A stretch of DNA of 64,000 bases from Bacteroidaceae bacterium (GTDB lineage Bacteria; Bacteroidota; Bacteroidia; Bacteroidales; Bacteroidaceae). This document shows, piece after piece, positions 29,104 through 38,197 of the stretch. The stretch spans positions 1 through 64,000 of the forward strand of contig JAFRTJ010000023.1 in assembly GCA_017427185.1 (NCBI GenBank), in the 5' to 3' direction. The translations under genes and the position numbers were made by a program. The notes under the pieces are model-generated. The model was not told where the DNA came from, did no database searches, and saw only the letters and a program-made list of their open reading frames with translations. Position 1 is the first letter of the stretch. Every line of letters begins with the position of its first letter.

Positions 29104-29737
29104 TGCCCTGTCCATCTATGAAGATTTCTTTGGAGAACGAGAGGGAGAAAATCACTCCTTCTCTTTCTTCAGGAAACCAATCAGAAACGTAGAACCACTT
29201 AGGTGTATCACCATTCCTGACATCTATCGCTACATTGTCGGTCCTTATGCCCAAAGGCAAACAGAGACTTTACGTGCAATAATCGATAAAGATGCTGCGA
29301 GGAAATACAAAGCAGAAAACTTTGACTTTTGTACGTTCTCTGGTACATTCCGCATTCGCAACAAGAATCACCTCCTGTTGCATTCGGAATTGCTTTGCAT
29401 TGACTTTGACCATGTAGCAGACATTCCGTCGTTGAGGGAAAGACTGCTTCATGATGATTACTTTGAGACTGAACTACTCTTCCGTTCACCATCAGGCGAT
29501 GGCTTAAAGTGGGTGATAGACATTGAGCGTAAAGGCTGGGAACACAGTCGTTTCTACAATGCAGTTTATAACTATCTTGTTGCTTCTGGTTATCCTGAGC
29601 CAGACAAATCTGGGAGTGATGTGGCACGCTCGTGCTTCATTCCTTACGATCCTGAAGCATACATAAATTCAAAATATCCAGAATATGTCAGAAAAGAAAA
29701 CTTTTTTACCAGAGCAGTGGGAGAATGCCCCTTCTAA
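29096..29737 (+). CDS. Primase-like protein (BT4734/VirE N-terminal type)
   Basis: A 213-aa protein; I start at ATG 29096 (MDNALSIYEDFFG) behind an AAAGGAGG ribosome site at about 29077, not at the upstream in-frame start inside the HTH gene. LLCIDFDHVADI carries the hhDhD metal motif and RSPSGDGLKWVI the second motif expected of archaeo-eukaryotic primase folds. In these elements it works with the DUF3987 protein, probably in replication during transfer. It overlaps that gene by 53 bp. Confidence 0.7.
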   Translation: MDNALSIYEDFFGEREGENHSFSFFRKPIRNVEPLRCITIPDIYRYIVGPYAQRQTETLRAIIDKDAARKYKAENFDFCTFSGTFRIRNKNHLLLHSELLCIDFDHVADIPSLRERLLHDDYFETELLFRSPSGDGLKWVIDIERKGWEHSRFYNAVYNYLVASGYPEPDKSGSDVARSCFIPYDPEAYINSKYPEYVRKENFFTRAVGECPF

Positions 29738-31643
29738 TAGCAATGCAGCTAAGAACGCCCCACAGCAGATGACTCCTTATAATAATTTAGGGGGCGAATG
29801 TACTTATGATAAGGTAGACCGTGTAATTGGACTCATTGAGGAAAGTGGAGTTGACATCACAGAAGGTTATGACGCCTGGGTAAAGGTAGGCTTTGCCCTT
29901 GCAAGCGAGTTCAAAGAATCTGGGCGTGATTTCTTTCATCGTGTCAGCAAGGTGAATGCGAAATACAACCATGCCGAGACTGACAAACAATATGATAAAT
30001 GTCTTGCCTCTACTGGTTCTGGTGTAACTATCGGCACATTCTTCCAAATGGCAAAGGATAGAGGCGTAGATATTTCCAATGCCAAACCTGATGTGCCACC
30101 TACAGAAATCCAAAATGCCCACATTGGAAATATGGATTTTTGGAAAAATGGAGATAGAAATAAAGCACCACAGCCTCAATCTGCAAATATCCATAAAGCC
30201 AAAAATCCAAATGTCCATTCATGTGAAATTGGCGGCAAATGGATTTATGACGAAGAAGAACTCCCTCATTTCCCTTCTTTTGTTTATGAAACACTCCCTC
30301 CGTTCTTGAAGGAGGTTGTTGACAACTGCATTTCTCCAGACTATAGAGATATGATTCTCATGGGTGCAATGACTTGCTTATCCATTACATTACACAATGT
30401 CGTTGGTGAATATAATCATGATGATTGGGGACCGATGTTGTACTTCTTTGCAATGGCAGATGCAGGTATGGGTAAAGGATCATTGAATTACTGTCGTCAA
30501 CTGGTGGCTCCTATCCATAAGGAACTTCGTGAGATTTCTGACCAGCAGATACGTGAATATAAGGCCGAGAAGAGACAAGCAAAGCAGGATGGCAATACCT
30601 TCTCTGGAGAGGAACCACATCGCCGTACCCTTTTTATTCCGACGAACAGTAGCGCTGCTTCTGTCATAGAGCAATTGGACTATAATGACGGTATCGGACT
30701 AATCTTTGACACCGAGTGTGATACCCTGTCTGCAGTCCTGAAGTCAGAGTTTGGTGATTATACAACAATCATTCGTAAGGCATACCATCATGAGCCTATA
30801 GACATTAAGCGTCGTAAGGAAAACGAAGATCGACTTGTTGAGCATCCAATGCTGGCTATTTGTCTGTCCGGCACTCCAGAACAGTTGTATACGCTTACTC
30901 CAAAAGCTGAGGACGGAACATTCTCTCGAATCACTTGCTATCACATTCCTTTCAAGATGGACTTCCGTGATGTTCTTTCAGAGAGCTCCTTTCCCGAGGG
31001 TAAACGTAGTACCTCTTTGCGAGATGTTTACTATCAGTTGGGACTTAGATACAAACGAATGCGTGAGACTTTCTTCCGTGGTGGAAACTATAGAGTCGTT
31101 ATTCCTCAGGATCTCTGTGAAGAGTTCAATCAGCACTATCGTTTGGTAAACAAGGAGGCAGTTGAGGACATCTCCAATGACATGCAGGGTGTTGTCAGAC
31201 GTTTGGCTTTTGCCGTGTTCCGCATGATGATGGTACTAACAGCTATTCGCTTTATGGATGAAACACCTAATCCATCCGCTTTAGCACAGAAGGATGTTCG
31301 TACTATTCTTCGCTGCAAAGAGGAAGACTTCAGAATCGCGATGGCTCTTGGTGACACTCTAATCTATCACACTGTATATTGTTACTCTCATCTGCCAAAG
31401 ACTGATGTTGCGACAACCATAGGTGGCAAGATTCTCACTAAAAAAGACAAGATGGAGATGCTTTATGCAGCACTTCCGGATTCTTTCAGCCGTCCTCAGT
31501 ATGTTGCCGTATCAACTGATTTAGGATTCTCTCCAAGCACCACAAGTAAATGGATTAACACCTTCATTCTTCAAGGGCGCCTGGAGCGATGTGAACATAA
31601 TGATTATCGTAAGCTAACTCCAAATTCATCAGAAGCGTCATGA
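29685..31643 (+). CDS. PriCT-2 / DUF3987 replication protein of the mobile element
   Basis: A 652-aa protein. Residues about 40-130 resemble the primase C-terminal PriCT-2 domain (DAWVKVGFALASEF). From about 190 on comes DUF3987, a P-loop helicase-like domain with MADAGMGKGSLNYC (residues 258-271, GMGKGS as Walker A) and GLIFDTECDTL as probable Walker B. A poorly conserved linker (about 145-185) contains an inverted DNA repeat. It overlaps the primase-like gene, implying one functional unit that supports element replication. Confidence 0.8.
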   Translation: MSEKKTFLPEQWENAPSNSNAAKNAPQQMTPYNNLGGECTYDKVDRVIGLIEESGVDITEGYDAWVKVGFALASEFKESGRDFFHRVSKVNAKYNHAETDKQYDKCLASTGSGVTIGTFFQMAKDRGVDISNAKPDVPPTEIQNAHIGNMDFWKNGDRNKAPQPQSANIHKAKNPNVHSCEIGGKWIYDEEELPHFPSFVYETLPPFLKEVVDNCISPDYRDMILMGAMTCLSITLHNVVGEYNHDDWGPMLYFFAMADAGMGKGSLNYCRQLVAPIHKELREISDQQIREYKAEKRQAKQDGNTFSGEEPHRRTLFIPTNSSAASVIEQLDYNDGIGLIFDTECDTLSAVLKSEFGDYTTIIRKAYHHEPIDIKRRKENEDRLVEHPMLAICLSGTPEQLYTLTPKAEDGTFSRITCYHIPFKMDFRDVLSESSFPEGKRSTSLRDVYYQLGLRYKRMRETFFRGGNYRVVIPQDLCEEFNQHYRLVNKEAVEDISNDMQGVVRRLAFAVFRMMMVLTAIRFMDETPNPSALAQKDVRTILRCKEEDFRIAMALGDTLIYHTVYCYSHLPKTDVATTIGGKILTKKDKMEMLYAALPDSFSRPQYVAVSTDLGFSPSTTSKWINTFILQGRLERCEHNDYRKLTPNSSEAS

Positions 31644-31886
31644 TGTTGAACATATATAACTGTACACGAGAGCCTCCTTGGCTAACGGGCAGGCTATACA
31701 GAAACGCCCAGGGCGTACAGCGGACTTTTTCTAAAAGTCCTAAACATAATAGGGACTTTTAGAATCACCACTTACGATGGTTCCCTTAAAAAGTCCAATT
31801 ATGCTCAGGCTCTGCCCGAGACCCGATGACACATTTATACACATACTGCCAGTGGTATCACTGGATTCTAATACAAAATCACGAAT
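31644..31886 (+). other. Candidate oriT region upstream of the relaxase
   Basis: 243 bp without a gene, just ahead of the MobV relaxase. It holds several dyads: GGACTTTT-TCT-AAAAGTCC (31722-31740), a further GGACTTTTAG copy near 31753, and CCAGTG-GTAT-CACTGG (31849-31864). MobV relaxases usually nick an oriT with such dyads directly upstream of their gene. No nic site was identified. Confidence 0.4.
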
Positions 31887-33944
31887 ATGGAAGAGCATAT
31901 TCCTCGCGCCTCGATTCATGCTGGCAAAGATAGAAAATCATTTCCTGTCCAAGTTAGCAATGAGGCAGAGCGAAGAGGCTGGGACGAAAAACGTTACCAG
32001 CTAAAGAACGCAGAGAAGGAGAAGAACAACCATTATAACTTCTCTCGCAAGCACCTCAATTTTGAGATTACGAAAGGTGGAAAGATAGAGCCTCTTGGCT
32101 CTAATCCTGTGCCTTTGTACATGCGACTTCAGCAACGTTATGAAGAACTTGGTTTCAAACCTTACAAGGATGCGGACAACCCTGGAATAGTTTCCCATAA
32201 CTCACCCAATTGTCTTGTGGACATTGTCTTTAGTGGTGACCGTGATGTTATGAAGAGACTTGCTTTCGGTGATCAGGAACTTGACACGTCAGACCCTAAT
32301 GCTGACCAGAGTCACATCAAACTTATGGATTCTATCCGTGAATGGGCAGTGGACACTTACAAGTTTGCTTGTCGCAAATGGGGTGAAGAAAACGTCATCG
32401 GTTTCAGTGTTCATTGTGATGAGACCAATATCCACGCCCATGTCCTCACTGTTCCTGTTGAACAGGTCAAGAAACGTGGACGCATAGGTAGTGTGTATGT
32501 CAGCAATGACAATCCTGATGTAGAACTCACCACCAAGGAATGGAAGGCTTTGCCAAAGGAAGAACGAGGCAACTACACCAAGCATGAAGCAACCAAGGGC
32601 ATGGTTGAACGTGTGTCATACGCAAAGGTGTGGGGTGAGACAAAGAAGGAGAAGTCCGAATATCTTTCCCAACTTCATACAGATTATCATGATGAGGTTG
32701 GTTACAAGTACGGACTTGAACGTGGCATCCCTTATGAAGAGCTTTCTGATGAAGAGAAGCGTGAGCGCAAGCATAAGGACAAGGTAACACTTGAAGCTGA
32801 GCGCCAGGCAAAGTTGGCTATCGAAGAGGCAAAACGACAGAAAGCCGAGATTGAAGCCGAGACCGCTGTCATCCAGCATCAGAAGAATGAAGCCCAGAAG
32901 GAACTGAAGACTGCTCAATCAGGTTTCCTTGCCAAAATCTTTCAGCCAGGCAAGTTCAAGAAAGAAGAAGCAGAAAGGATCAAGGAGTCATACGAGGCTG
33001 GTGTTAAGGAAACTATTGATGGCATTATAAAAGCTTCAGGTTTGAAGTGGAAGGGCGGTAAACCAACGGCTGAGTCTATCGGTCAGAACTTCCGCATGAC
33101 ATGGGACAGCAACAGGAACCTCGCAAAGGAACTGAAGGATAAGGACAGTCTTATTTCAAAGAAGGATGCTGAGATTAATGAACTCAATGTCAAGGTTTCC
33201 AATCTGACTGAGGAGGTCGATGGTCTCAAATTTCGCTTGACTTTGATTGATGAAGATGCAGTCCAGAAACTCCGTAACTCCAGAATTGCAGAGAAGACTC
33301 GTGCTGATAAGGCTGAGAGAGAATTGGGAAACCTTCGTTCTGCTTATGAGAATCTTTCTATGCAGTGGAACGCTCTGTGGAAAGAGCCCGAATATAACGA
33401 GGCTGCCAGGAAGGTTAAAGAGCGCAAGGAACGTGAAGCACGTCTCGCAGCAGAAGCAAAACGTGAGGCAGAAGCACGAATCACAAGACACAATGGTGTT
33501 CTAGACAGGTTCATATCAGAAGGACGGTCTGCACTCCGTGCCTTTGCTCTGACCACCAGGACCTCATTTAACCAGAAAGAGGCATCATCAATCTATTATG
33601 GTATAATGGCATCTGCTTCCAAACATAATCACTCGCTCTTCAATAGTGGTGGAATTGAAGCATCCGTAAAAGACTTTCTTTCTGGTCTTTCGTGGAAAGA
33701 TTGTAGTGATTTTCGTGAAGAGTGCGTTTGTAGTTGGACAAAGTTGTTTGCTACAAAAGAGGTTGATTTCTCAGAGTCTGCCATTAACAACTTCTGCGCA
33801 TTTGTAGATCATATGTCATGCAGTGCTGAGACATACGTCTCTCTCGGTGGTTCCAATGGGTGTGCTGACCAGCTCACGAACTGGGATGGCACTCAAAAGC
33901 AAGGGTTGGGAGCACCGGCAAAGAAGAAAGGTTTGTCCCTCTGA
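31887..33944 (+). CDS. MobV-family relaxase (Mob/Pre)
   Basis: A 685-aa mobilization protein. The relaxase domain covers about 1-230 and has the HxDxxxxHxH-like metal motif HCDETNIHAHVLTVPV (His176, His183, His185) that defines MobV/Pre proteins. A long coiled-coil and charged region follows (about 290-580), then a small C-terminal domain (580-685). Its job is to nick oriT and pilot the strand through a conjugation apparatus supplied by another element, since no transfer genes are seen here. The gene is intact. Confidence 0.9.
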   Translation: MEEHIPRASIHAGKDRKSFPVQVSNEAERRGWDEKRYQLKNAEKEKNNHYNFSRKHLNFEITKGGKIEPLGSNPVPLYMRLQQRYEELGFKPYKDADNPGIVSHNSPNCLVDIVFSGDRDVMKRLAFGDQELDTSDPNADQSHIKLMDSIREWAVDTYKFACRKWGEENVIGFSVHCDETNIHAHVLTVPVEQVKKRGRIGSVYVSNDNPDVELTTKEWKALPKEERGNYTKHEATKGMVERVSYAKVWGETKKEKSEYLSQLHTDYHDEVGYKYGLERGIPYEELSDEEKRERKHKDKVTLEAERQAKLAIEEAKRQKAEIEAETAVIQHQKNEAQKELKTAQSGFLAKIFQPGKFKKEEAERIKESYEAGVKETIDGIIKASGLKWKGGKPTAESIGQNFRMTWDSNRNLAKELKDKDSLISKKDAEINELNVKVSNLTEEVDGLKFRLTLIDEDAVQKLRNSRIAEKTRADKAERELGNLRSAYENLSMQWNALWKEPEYNEAARKVKERKEREARLAAEAKREAEARITRHNGVLDRFISEGRSALRAFALTTRTSFNQKEASSIYYGIMASASKHNHSLFNSGGIEASVKDFLSGLSWKDCSDFREECVCSWTKLFATKEVDFSESAINNFCAFVDHMSCSAETYVSLGGSNGCADQLTNWDGTQKQGLGAPAKKKGLSL

Positions 33945-33966
33945 CATAGAAACTATTTGTATTCAA

Positions 33967-34011
33967 CGAGGGTGTTGCAAAAGCTTCTTTGCAGATTTTG
34001 AAACACCCTCG
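33967..34011. terminator. Hairpin between relaxase and arsenic operon
   Basis: CGAGGGTGTTGCAAAA (33967-33982) and TTTTGAAACACCCTCG (33996-34011) pair with one mismatch around a 13-base loop. There is no clear T tract, so it may be a weak terminator or a convergent-transcription hairpin. Confidence 0.6.
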
Positions 34012-34026
34012 CTAAATATTACGCAC

Positions 34027-34146
34027 TTACTTCCGTTTCCCTGCCAGATACTCCATTGCCACTATTTTCAAATCTACAATATCAGATTGAACGTCCACCC
34101 TAAAATCATGATCATAAATGCTACTGTGCCGAAGAAGATGCCGATG
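34027..34146. repeat. 120-bp direct repeat at the arsP end (copy 1)
   Basis: This stretch, covering the last 24 codons of arsP and 47 bp beyond it, recurs at 38661-38780 at roughly 85 percent identity with no gaps. The two copies bracket the whole arsenic operon. Confidence 0.85.
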
Positions 34147-35042
34147 AGCCGCCAAGTCATCACCTTCTTGAGCATTGTGGCTTCGGGCAGGGAGAGTCCT
34201 ACCACTGACATCATGAAGGCGAGGGCTGTGCCGAGAGGAATGCCTTTGGCAACGAAGACCTCCACCACAGGGACGATTCCTGCAGCATTGGCATACATCG
34301 GCACGGCTATGAGCACACTTGCCGGTACTCCAAGCAATCCTGCCTTCTGCATGAAGTCGGCAAAGAAATCTTCGGGCACATAACCATGGATGGCTGCGCC
34401 AATGGCGATGCCGAGCAGGACGTAAAGGATCACCCCACGGACGATGCCGAGGGCGTCTTTCGTGATGGCTGGCAGACGCTTCATGAAGGGTATGTGTTCT
34501 GCTTCAAATGCCTCGTCGGCTTGCATTTGCATCTGCTGCATCTGAAGGATCCATGGCGAGAGGTAGCGTTCGAGTTTCAGCTTGCCTAACACGAAACCTC
34601 CCACCATTCCCATCACGATGCCGCACGCGACATAGATGGCTGTCACCTGCCAACCGAAGGTGCCGAGGAACATTGCCACAGCCACCTCGTTGACCAAAGG
34701 TGAAGTGATGAGGAAAGCGAAGGTTACGCCCAAGGGAATGCCTCCCTTGACGAAGCCGATAAAAAGTGGTATGGACGAGCAGGAACAGAATGGCGTGATG
34801 GCTCCGAAGATACTTGCCAGCAGGTACTGAAAACCATAGAGCCGGTGCGACGAGAGATAATTGCGCAGACGTTCTATCGGGAAGTAGGCATTAACAATGC
34901 CCATCACGATGCTGATGGAAAAGAGCAAGAGGATGATTTTCGTTGAGTCATAGACGAAGAAATTGACTGCCTCGCCCAGACGCGAGTTGGCATCCATGCC
35001 CAAAAGGTCGAAGATAAGCCAATCGGCAAATTGTTGAATCAT
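34074..35042 (-). CDS. ArsP-type permease (organoarsenical efflux)
   Basis: A 322-aa membrane protein of the YraQ/ArsP permease family with eight or more helices. The signature GAITPFCSCSSIPLFIGFVKGG holds the paired cysteines; a second conserved half, GVPASVLIAVPMYANAAGIVPV, follows a cytoplasmic loop. ArsP exports trivalent organoarsenicals such as methyl- and phenyl-arsenite forms; here this role is inferred from its place at the end of the ars operon. Its 3' end is duplicated as a relic upstream of arsR. Confidence 0.85.
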   Translation of the reverse strand: MIQQFADWLIFDLLGMDANSRLGEAVNFFVYDSTKIILLLFSISIVMGIVNAYFPIERLRNYLSSHRLYGFQYLLASIFGAITPFCSCSSIPLFIGFVKGGIPLGVTFAFLITSPLVNEVAVAMFLGTFGWQVTAIYVACGIVMGMVGGFVLGKLKLERYLSPWILQMQQMQMQADEAFEAEHIPFMKRLPAITKDALGIVRGVILYVLLGIAIGAAIHGYVPEDFFADFMQKAGLLGVPASVLIAVPMYANAAGIVPVVEVFVAKGIPLGTALAFMMSVVGLSLPEATMLKKVMTWRLIGIFFGTVAFMIMILGWTFNLIL

Positions 35043-35063
35043 AACTACATTTGCTATTTTAGT

Positions 35064-35519
35064 TTAACTACATTCACAGCAGCACTTTGGCATGCGTAAG
35101 CCCTTAACTTCGACGATGTAGAATTTCTGCATCTCCCTTTTAATCTCATCACGCACACGACGGAAAATCTCCATGATTTCCTCATCAGTACCTGTTGCTG
35201 ATGCAGGATCGTCAAAGCCTATGTGCATTCGCTTGCCAACTTTGCCAGTAAACGTTGGACAAGATTCATTGGCTCCACCACATACGGTAATGACAAAATT
35301 CCATTCTTCTCCAAGGTAGAGCTCAACACTCTTCGGCTGTTCCTCGCTTAGGTCAATGCCAACCTCTGCCATTGTCTTGATTGCGTATGGGTTTACAGCA
35401 GATGTAGGATTGGTTCCTGCGGATTGAACATCAAGATTAGCATCGATGGCTCTCTGGAAACCCATCGCCATCTGACTGCGGCAACTGTTGCCGGTACAAA
35501 GTATAAGTATTCGTTTCAT
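35064..35519 (-). CDS. Arsenate reductase ArsC (low-molecular-weight phosphatase type)
   Basis: A 151-aa enzyme that reduces arsenate to arsenite. The P-loop is ILCTGNSCRSQMA (nucleophile Cys9, CX5R to Arg15), and ITVCGGANESCP supplies the downstream cysteines used in the disulfide cascade with thioredoxin. The C-terminus ends in a Cys-rich MPKCCCECS, unusual and possibly metal- or arsenite-binding. It sits between arsP and acr3, 4 bp from the latter. Confidence 0.92.
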   Translation of the reverse strand: MKRILILCTGNSCRSQMAMGFQRAIDANLDVQSAGTNPTSAVNPYAIKTMAEVGIDLSEEQPKSVELYLGEEWNFVITVCGGANESCPTFTGKVGKRMHIGFDDPASATGTDEEIMEIFRRVRDEIKREMQKFYIVEVKGLRMPKCCCECS

Positions 35520-35523
35520 GATT

Positions 35524-36558
35524 CTAATTGCTAAATATGTGTCTTGTATTATTTGAAATCTTAACTAGACTCAGCATGACAGGCACTTCTACAAGGACAC
35601 CAGCAACGGTTGCAAGTGATGCTCCTGAGTGCAAGCCAAACAAAGAGATGGCGACAGCAACAGCCAATTCAAAGAAGTTACTTGCACCAATCATACCTGC
35701 TGGTGATGCAATGTTGTGTGGCAGTTTCCAACCTTTTGCCCACCTGTAGGCAATGAAGAAGATCAGGAATGTCTGAATGGTCAAAGGCACAGCTATGAGC
35801 AGTATGTGGAAAGGATTCTCCATGATGACATCACCCTGGAATGAGAACAGAATGACGAGAGTGAGCAGAAGACCAATAGTGGTAATACTTCTGAACTTCT
35901 CAACGAAGATGTTCTCAAAATACTCTTTCCCTCTTTTCTTTATTACTACATAGCGAGTGATGATTCCTGCAATAAGCGGTATCACGACAAATAGTACGAC
36001 TGAGAGCAGAAGAGTGTCCCAAGGGATGCTGACACCTCCCACTTTGAGGAGCAATCCCACAATTGGCGCAAAGGCAACGAGTATGATGAGGTCATTGATG
36101 GCTACTTGCACCAGCGTATATGCTGCATCTCCTTTTGTCAGGTGGCTCCATACAAACACCATTGCGGTGCAAGGAGCAGCACCTAACAAAACAGCACCGG
36201 CAAGATAATCATTTGCCAAGTCTTCTGATATGAAAGGCGCAAAGACGAAGCACAAGAAGAACTTGGCAATCACGAACATGGTGAACGGCTTGATAATCCA
36301 GTTCGTTACGCATGTGATGATGATTCCTTTGGGGTTACGACCTACATTCATTACGCTTTTGAAGTCAATCTTCATCATCATTGGCCAGATCATCAGCCAT
36401 ATAAGTACTGACATTGGAATACTGACATTGGCATATTCCCATTGACTAAGCGTTTGTGGCAAAGCAGGGAGATACTGACCTATCAGCAGGCCAATTATTA
36501 TGCAGAGTGCTACCCATATCGTCAGATAACGCTCAAAGAAACCGATACCTTTTTCCAT
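35524..36558 (-). CDS. Arsenite efflux transporter Acr3 (ArsB role)
   Basis: A 344-aa protein with ten predicted helices. It has the Acr3 features AAPCTAMVFVWSHLTKGD, with the essential Cys, and a C-terminal helix region SNFFELAVAVAISLFG. It expels arsenite made by ArsC across the inner membrane. Length is normal. It is followed by arsC with 4 bp spacing and preceded by arsG with 23 bp, indicating one transcript from the arsR promoter. Confidence 0.94.
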   Translation of the reverse strand: MEKGIGFFERYLTIWVALCIIIGLLIGQYLPALPQTLSQWEYANVSIPMSVLIWLMIWPMMMKIDFKSVMNVGRNPKGIIITCVTNWIIKPFTMFVIAKFFLCFVFAPFISEDLANDYLAGAVLLGAAPCTAMVFVWSHLTKGDAAYTLVQVAINDLIILVAFAPIVGLLLKVGGVSIPWDTLLLSVVLFVVIPLIAGIITRYVVIKKRGKEYFENIFVEKFRSITTIGLLLTLVILFSFQGDVIMENPFHILLIAVPLTIQTFLIFFIAYRWAKGWKLPHNIASPAGMIGASNFFELAVAVAISLFGLHSGASLATVAGVLVEVPVMLSLVKISNNTRHIFSN

Positions 36559-36581
36559 GATTCATTATTTTTTTGAAGATG

Positions 36582-37313
36582 TTATGCGAACATTGTGATT
36601 GAATAATAGATGCCGACGCCGATGAAGAGAATGGCGACGAGGCGGTTGAGCCATCTTTGGAATGCAGCTATCTTGCCCATCACTTTGCCCATCGACTGCA
36701 TACTATAGGCAAGTACCCAAGCAACCACGAGGACAGGCAGAGCCGTAGCAATGGCGAAGACGAGGGGCAGCAAATAGCCAGCCGTAGCTTCGGCTGACAT
36801 GGGGATCAGCATACCGAAATAGAGCAAACCGCTGGATGGACAGAATGCCATGGCGAAGAGAATGCCGAGTATAAAACTTCCCAACGTACCAGAGTTTATG
36901 CCATTGATGTTACCGCTAAACCCGAACTTCGGCAAATGCAACTTGTCGCCAAAGAGCATAAACAAGCCGATGACGATGAGCGCAGGACCAAGGATGAGTT
37001 CGCCCCATTCGCTGATGAACTGTTGAAGTCCGAACGTGTCGGCACCACGCCTAATAATATAAATAAGGAGTGCGCCAAGGAGTGTGTAAGCCAGCGTGCG
37101 ACCGAGGGTGTAGAGTATGCCGCTCCACAGCACCTTGCGCTTGGCGTTGCCTTTGTCCTCGTTTCCCTCCATACAGTTGCGTGCAATGTAAGCCACAGCC
37201 GTTACGTTCGTTGCTAACGGACAAGGACTTACCGCAGTTAGCAAACCAAGGAGAAAAGCCGTGATTGCGGGTATCTGGCTATTATCCAGAAGTTGGTTGA
37301 GAAAATCCATCAT
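36582..37313 (-). CDS. ArsG-type aromatic arsenical efflux permease (CcdA/DsbD-like)
   Basis: A 243-aa membrane protein with six hydrophobic helices; TAVSPCPLATNV and AMAFCPSSGLLYF are the paired Pro/Cys motifs of the CcdA/DsbD fold. In arsEFG operons this family is reported to export reduced aromatic aminoarsenicals. The neighbours ArsE and ArsF support that reading over a cytochrome c biogenesis role. Two ATG codons are adjacent (37313 and 37310). Confidence 0.82.
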   Translation of the reverse strand: MMDFLNQLLDNSQIPAITAFLLGLLTAVSPCPLATNVTAVAYIARNCMEGNEDKGNAKRKVLWSGILYTLGRTLAYTLLGALLIYIIRRGADTFGLQQFISEWGELILGPALIVIGLFMLFGDKLHLPKFGFSGNINGINSGTLGSFILGILFAMAFCPSSGLLYFGMLIPMSAEATAGYLLPLVFAIATALPVLVVAWVLAYSMQSMGKVMGKIAAFQRWLNRLVAILFIGVGIYYSITMFA

Positions 37314-37316
37314 ACG

Positions 37317-37751
37317 CTATTCTATTGCTTTCACTACCTTGTTCTTCAGCTCCTTACGGAATTCTTTCGGATTACTTCTCGCATTAGCGAAAGCAAAACG
37401 AGTGAGGTCTTCTGCCCCACTTGGAGTAACTACGAAAAGTGAAGAGAACGTAACCCTGTACTTGCTGGCAATCTTCTTGCCCTCATCGGTCGAGAAGTCA
37501 ACGATACGGAACTTCACCTTGCCCTTCTTTACCAGCTCGGCAAGTTCGCCTTCCACGAGCGCCTTTGTCTCTTTCTCAATGGCTATGCAGGTCTTGCAAC
37601 GCTGCTTGCCGTGGAAGTAGATGATCTCAACTGCCGCCTCCTGCTTGGCAACCGTTTCCTTCTCTGTCTCTGGTGTGCTGATTCCGGTACAAGCGCTGAT
37701 TGTGGCTGTAGAGAGTAGTGCAGCCAACAACATGATTGTAATCTTTTTCAT
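37317..37751 (-). CDS. ArsF-type thioredoxin-fold lipoprotein (nitro-arsenical reduction)
   Basis: A 144-aa exported protein: MKKITIMLLAALLSTATISAC is a lipoprotein-type signal with Cys21 as likely acylation site. The mature domain is thioredoxin-like, with the redox pair in GKQRCKTCIAIE (CxxC) and a long helix after it. ArsF together with ArsE is described as reducing nitrophenyl arsenicals such as nitarsone or roxarsone. It ends 3 bp before arsG starts. Confidence 0.78.
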   Translation of the reverse strand: MKKITIMLLAALLSTATISACTGISTPETEKETVAKQEAAVEIIYFHGKQRCKTCIAIEKETKALVEGELAELVKKGKVKFRIVDFSTDEGKKIASKYRVTFSSLFVVTPSGAEDLTRFAFANARSNPKEFRKELKNKVVKAIE

Positions 37752-37786
37752 TTTCTCGGATGTTTTTGATTAAACTTGAAATTTGA

Positions 37787-38017
37787 CTACTTCAGGATCT
37801 CGAGCAATTCCGTCTCGTTCTTCTGACCGCGAGCCACCACCTGACCATCTACCACCAATGCTGGTAGCGACATCACATTGTACTGCATCACCTCCATGAT
37901 GTCGTCCACCTTCTCTACGATAGCGTCAATCTGATTGTTCTTGACTACTGCCTCCACGAGCGAGGCATACTTCTGATTGCAAGCGCACGAGCTCACCAAT
38001 ACTTTGATTTGTTTCAT
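37787..38017 (-). CDS. ArsE-type small thioredoxin/glutaredoxin-like protein
   Basis: A 76-aa cytoplasmic protein of the small glutaredoxin-like (MTH895) fold: beta strand IKVLVSSCACNQ, helix, then MQYNVMSLPALVVDGQVV with the cis-Pro. The active site is CxC (Cys11 and Cys13), where most relatives have CxxC. The size and place before arsF fit ArsE, the partner in nitro-group reduction of aromatic arsenicals. Upstream, 38018-38197 has only a small hairpin (CCCTCG/CGAGGG, 38134-38156). Confidence 0.72.
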   Translation of the reverse strand: MKQIKVLVSSCACNQKYASLVEAVVKNNQIDAIVEKVDDIMEVMQYNVMSLPALVVDGQVVARGQKNETELLEILK

Positions 38018-38197
38018 GATTCTTCTGCCTCCTATAAACTCTCCCCGAAGGGTGAGAACCGTAACAAGGCTCGGGTTGTATTATTGATATTATTTGTAAT
38101 TCGTAAAACAACGAACGTGCAAGCTTTAAGAAAACCCTCGAAATGAAATGACGAGGGTATAGTAAGGTCAAAGAGTGAAAACCTCTAACGATGATGC

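Noticed and set aside
36582..37313. Cytochrome c biogenesis protein CcdA
   Set aside because: The fold is the same, but it lies between arsF and acr3 in one transcript, matching the ArsG arrangement better.
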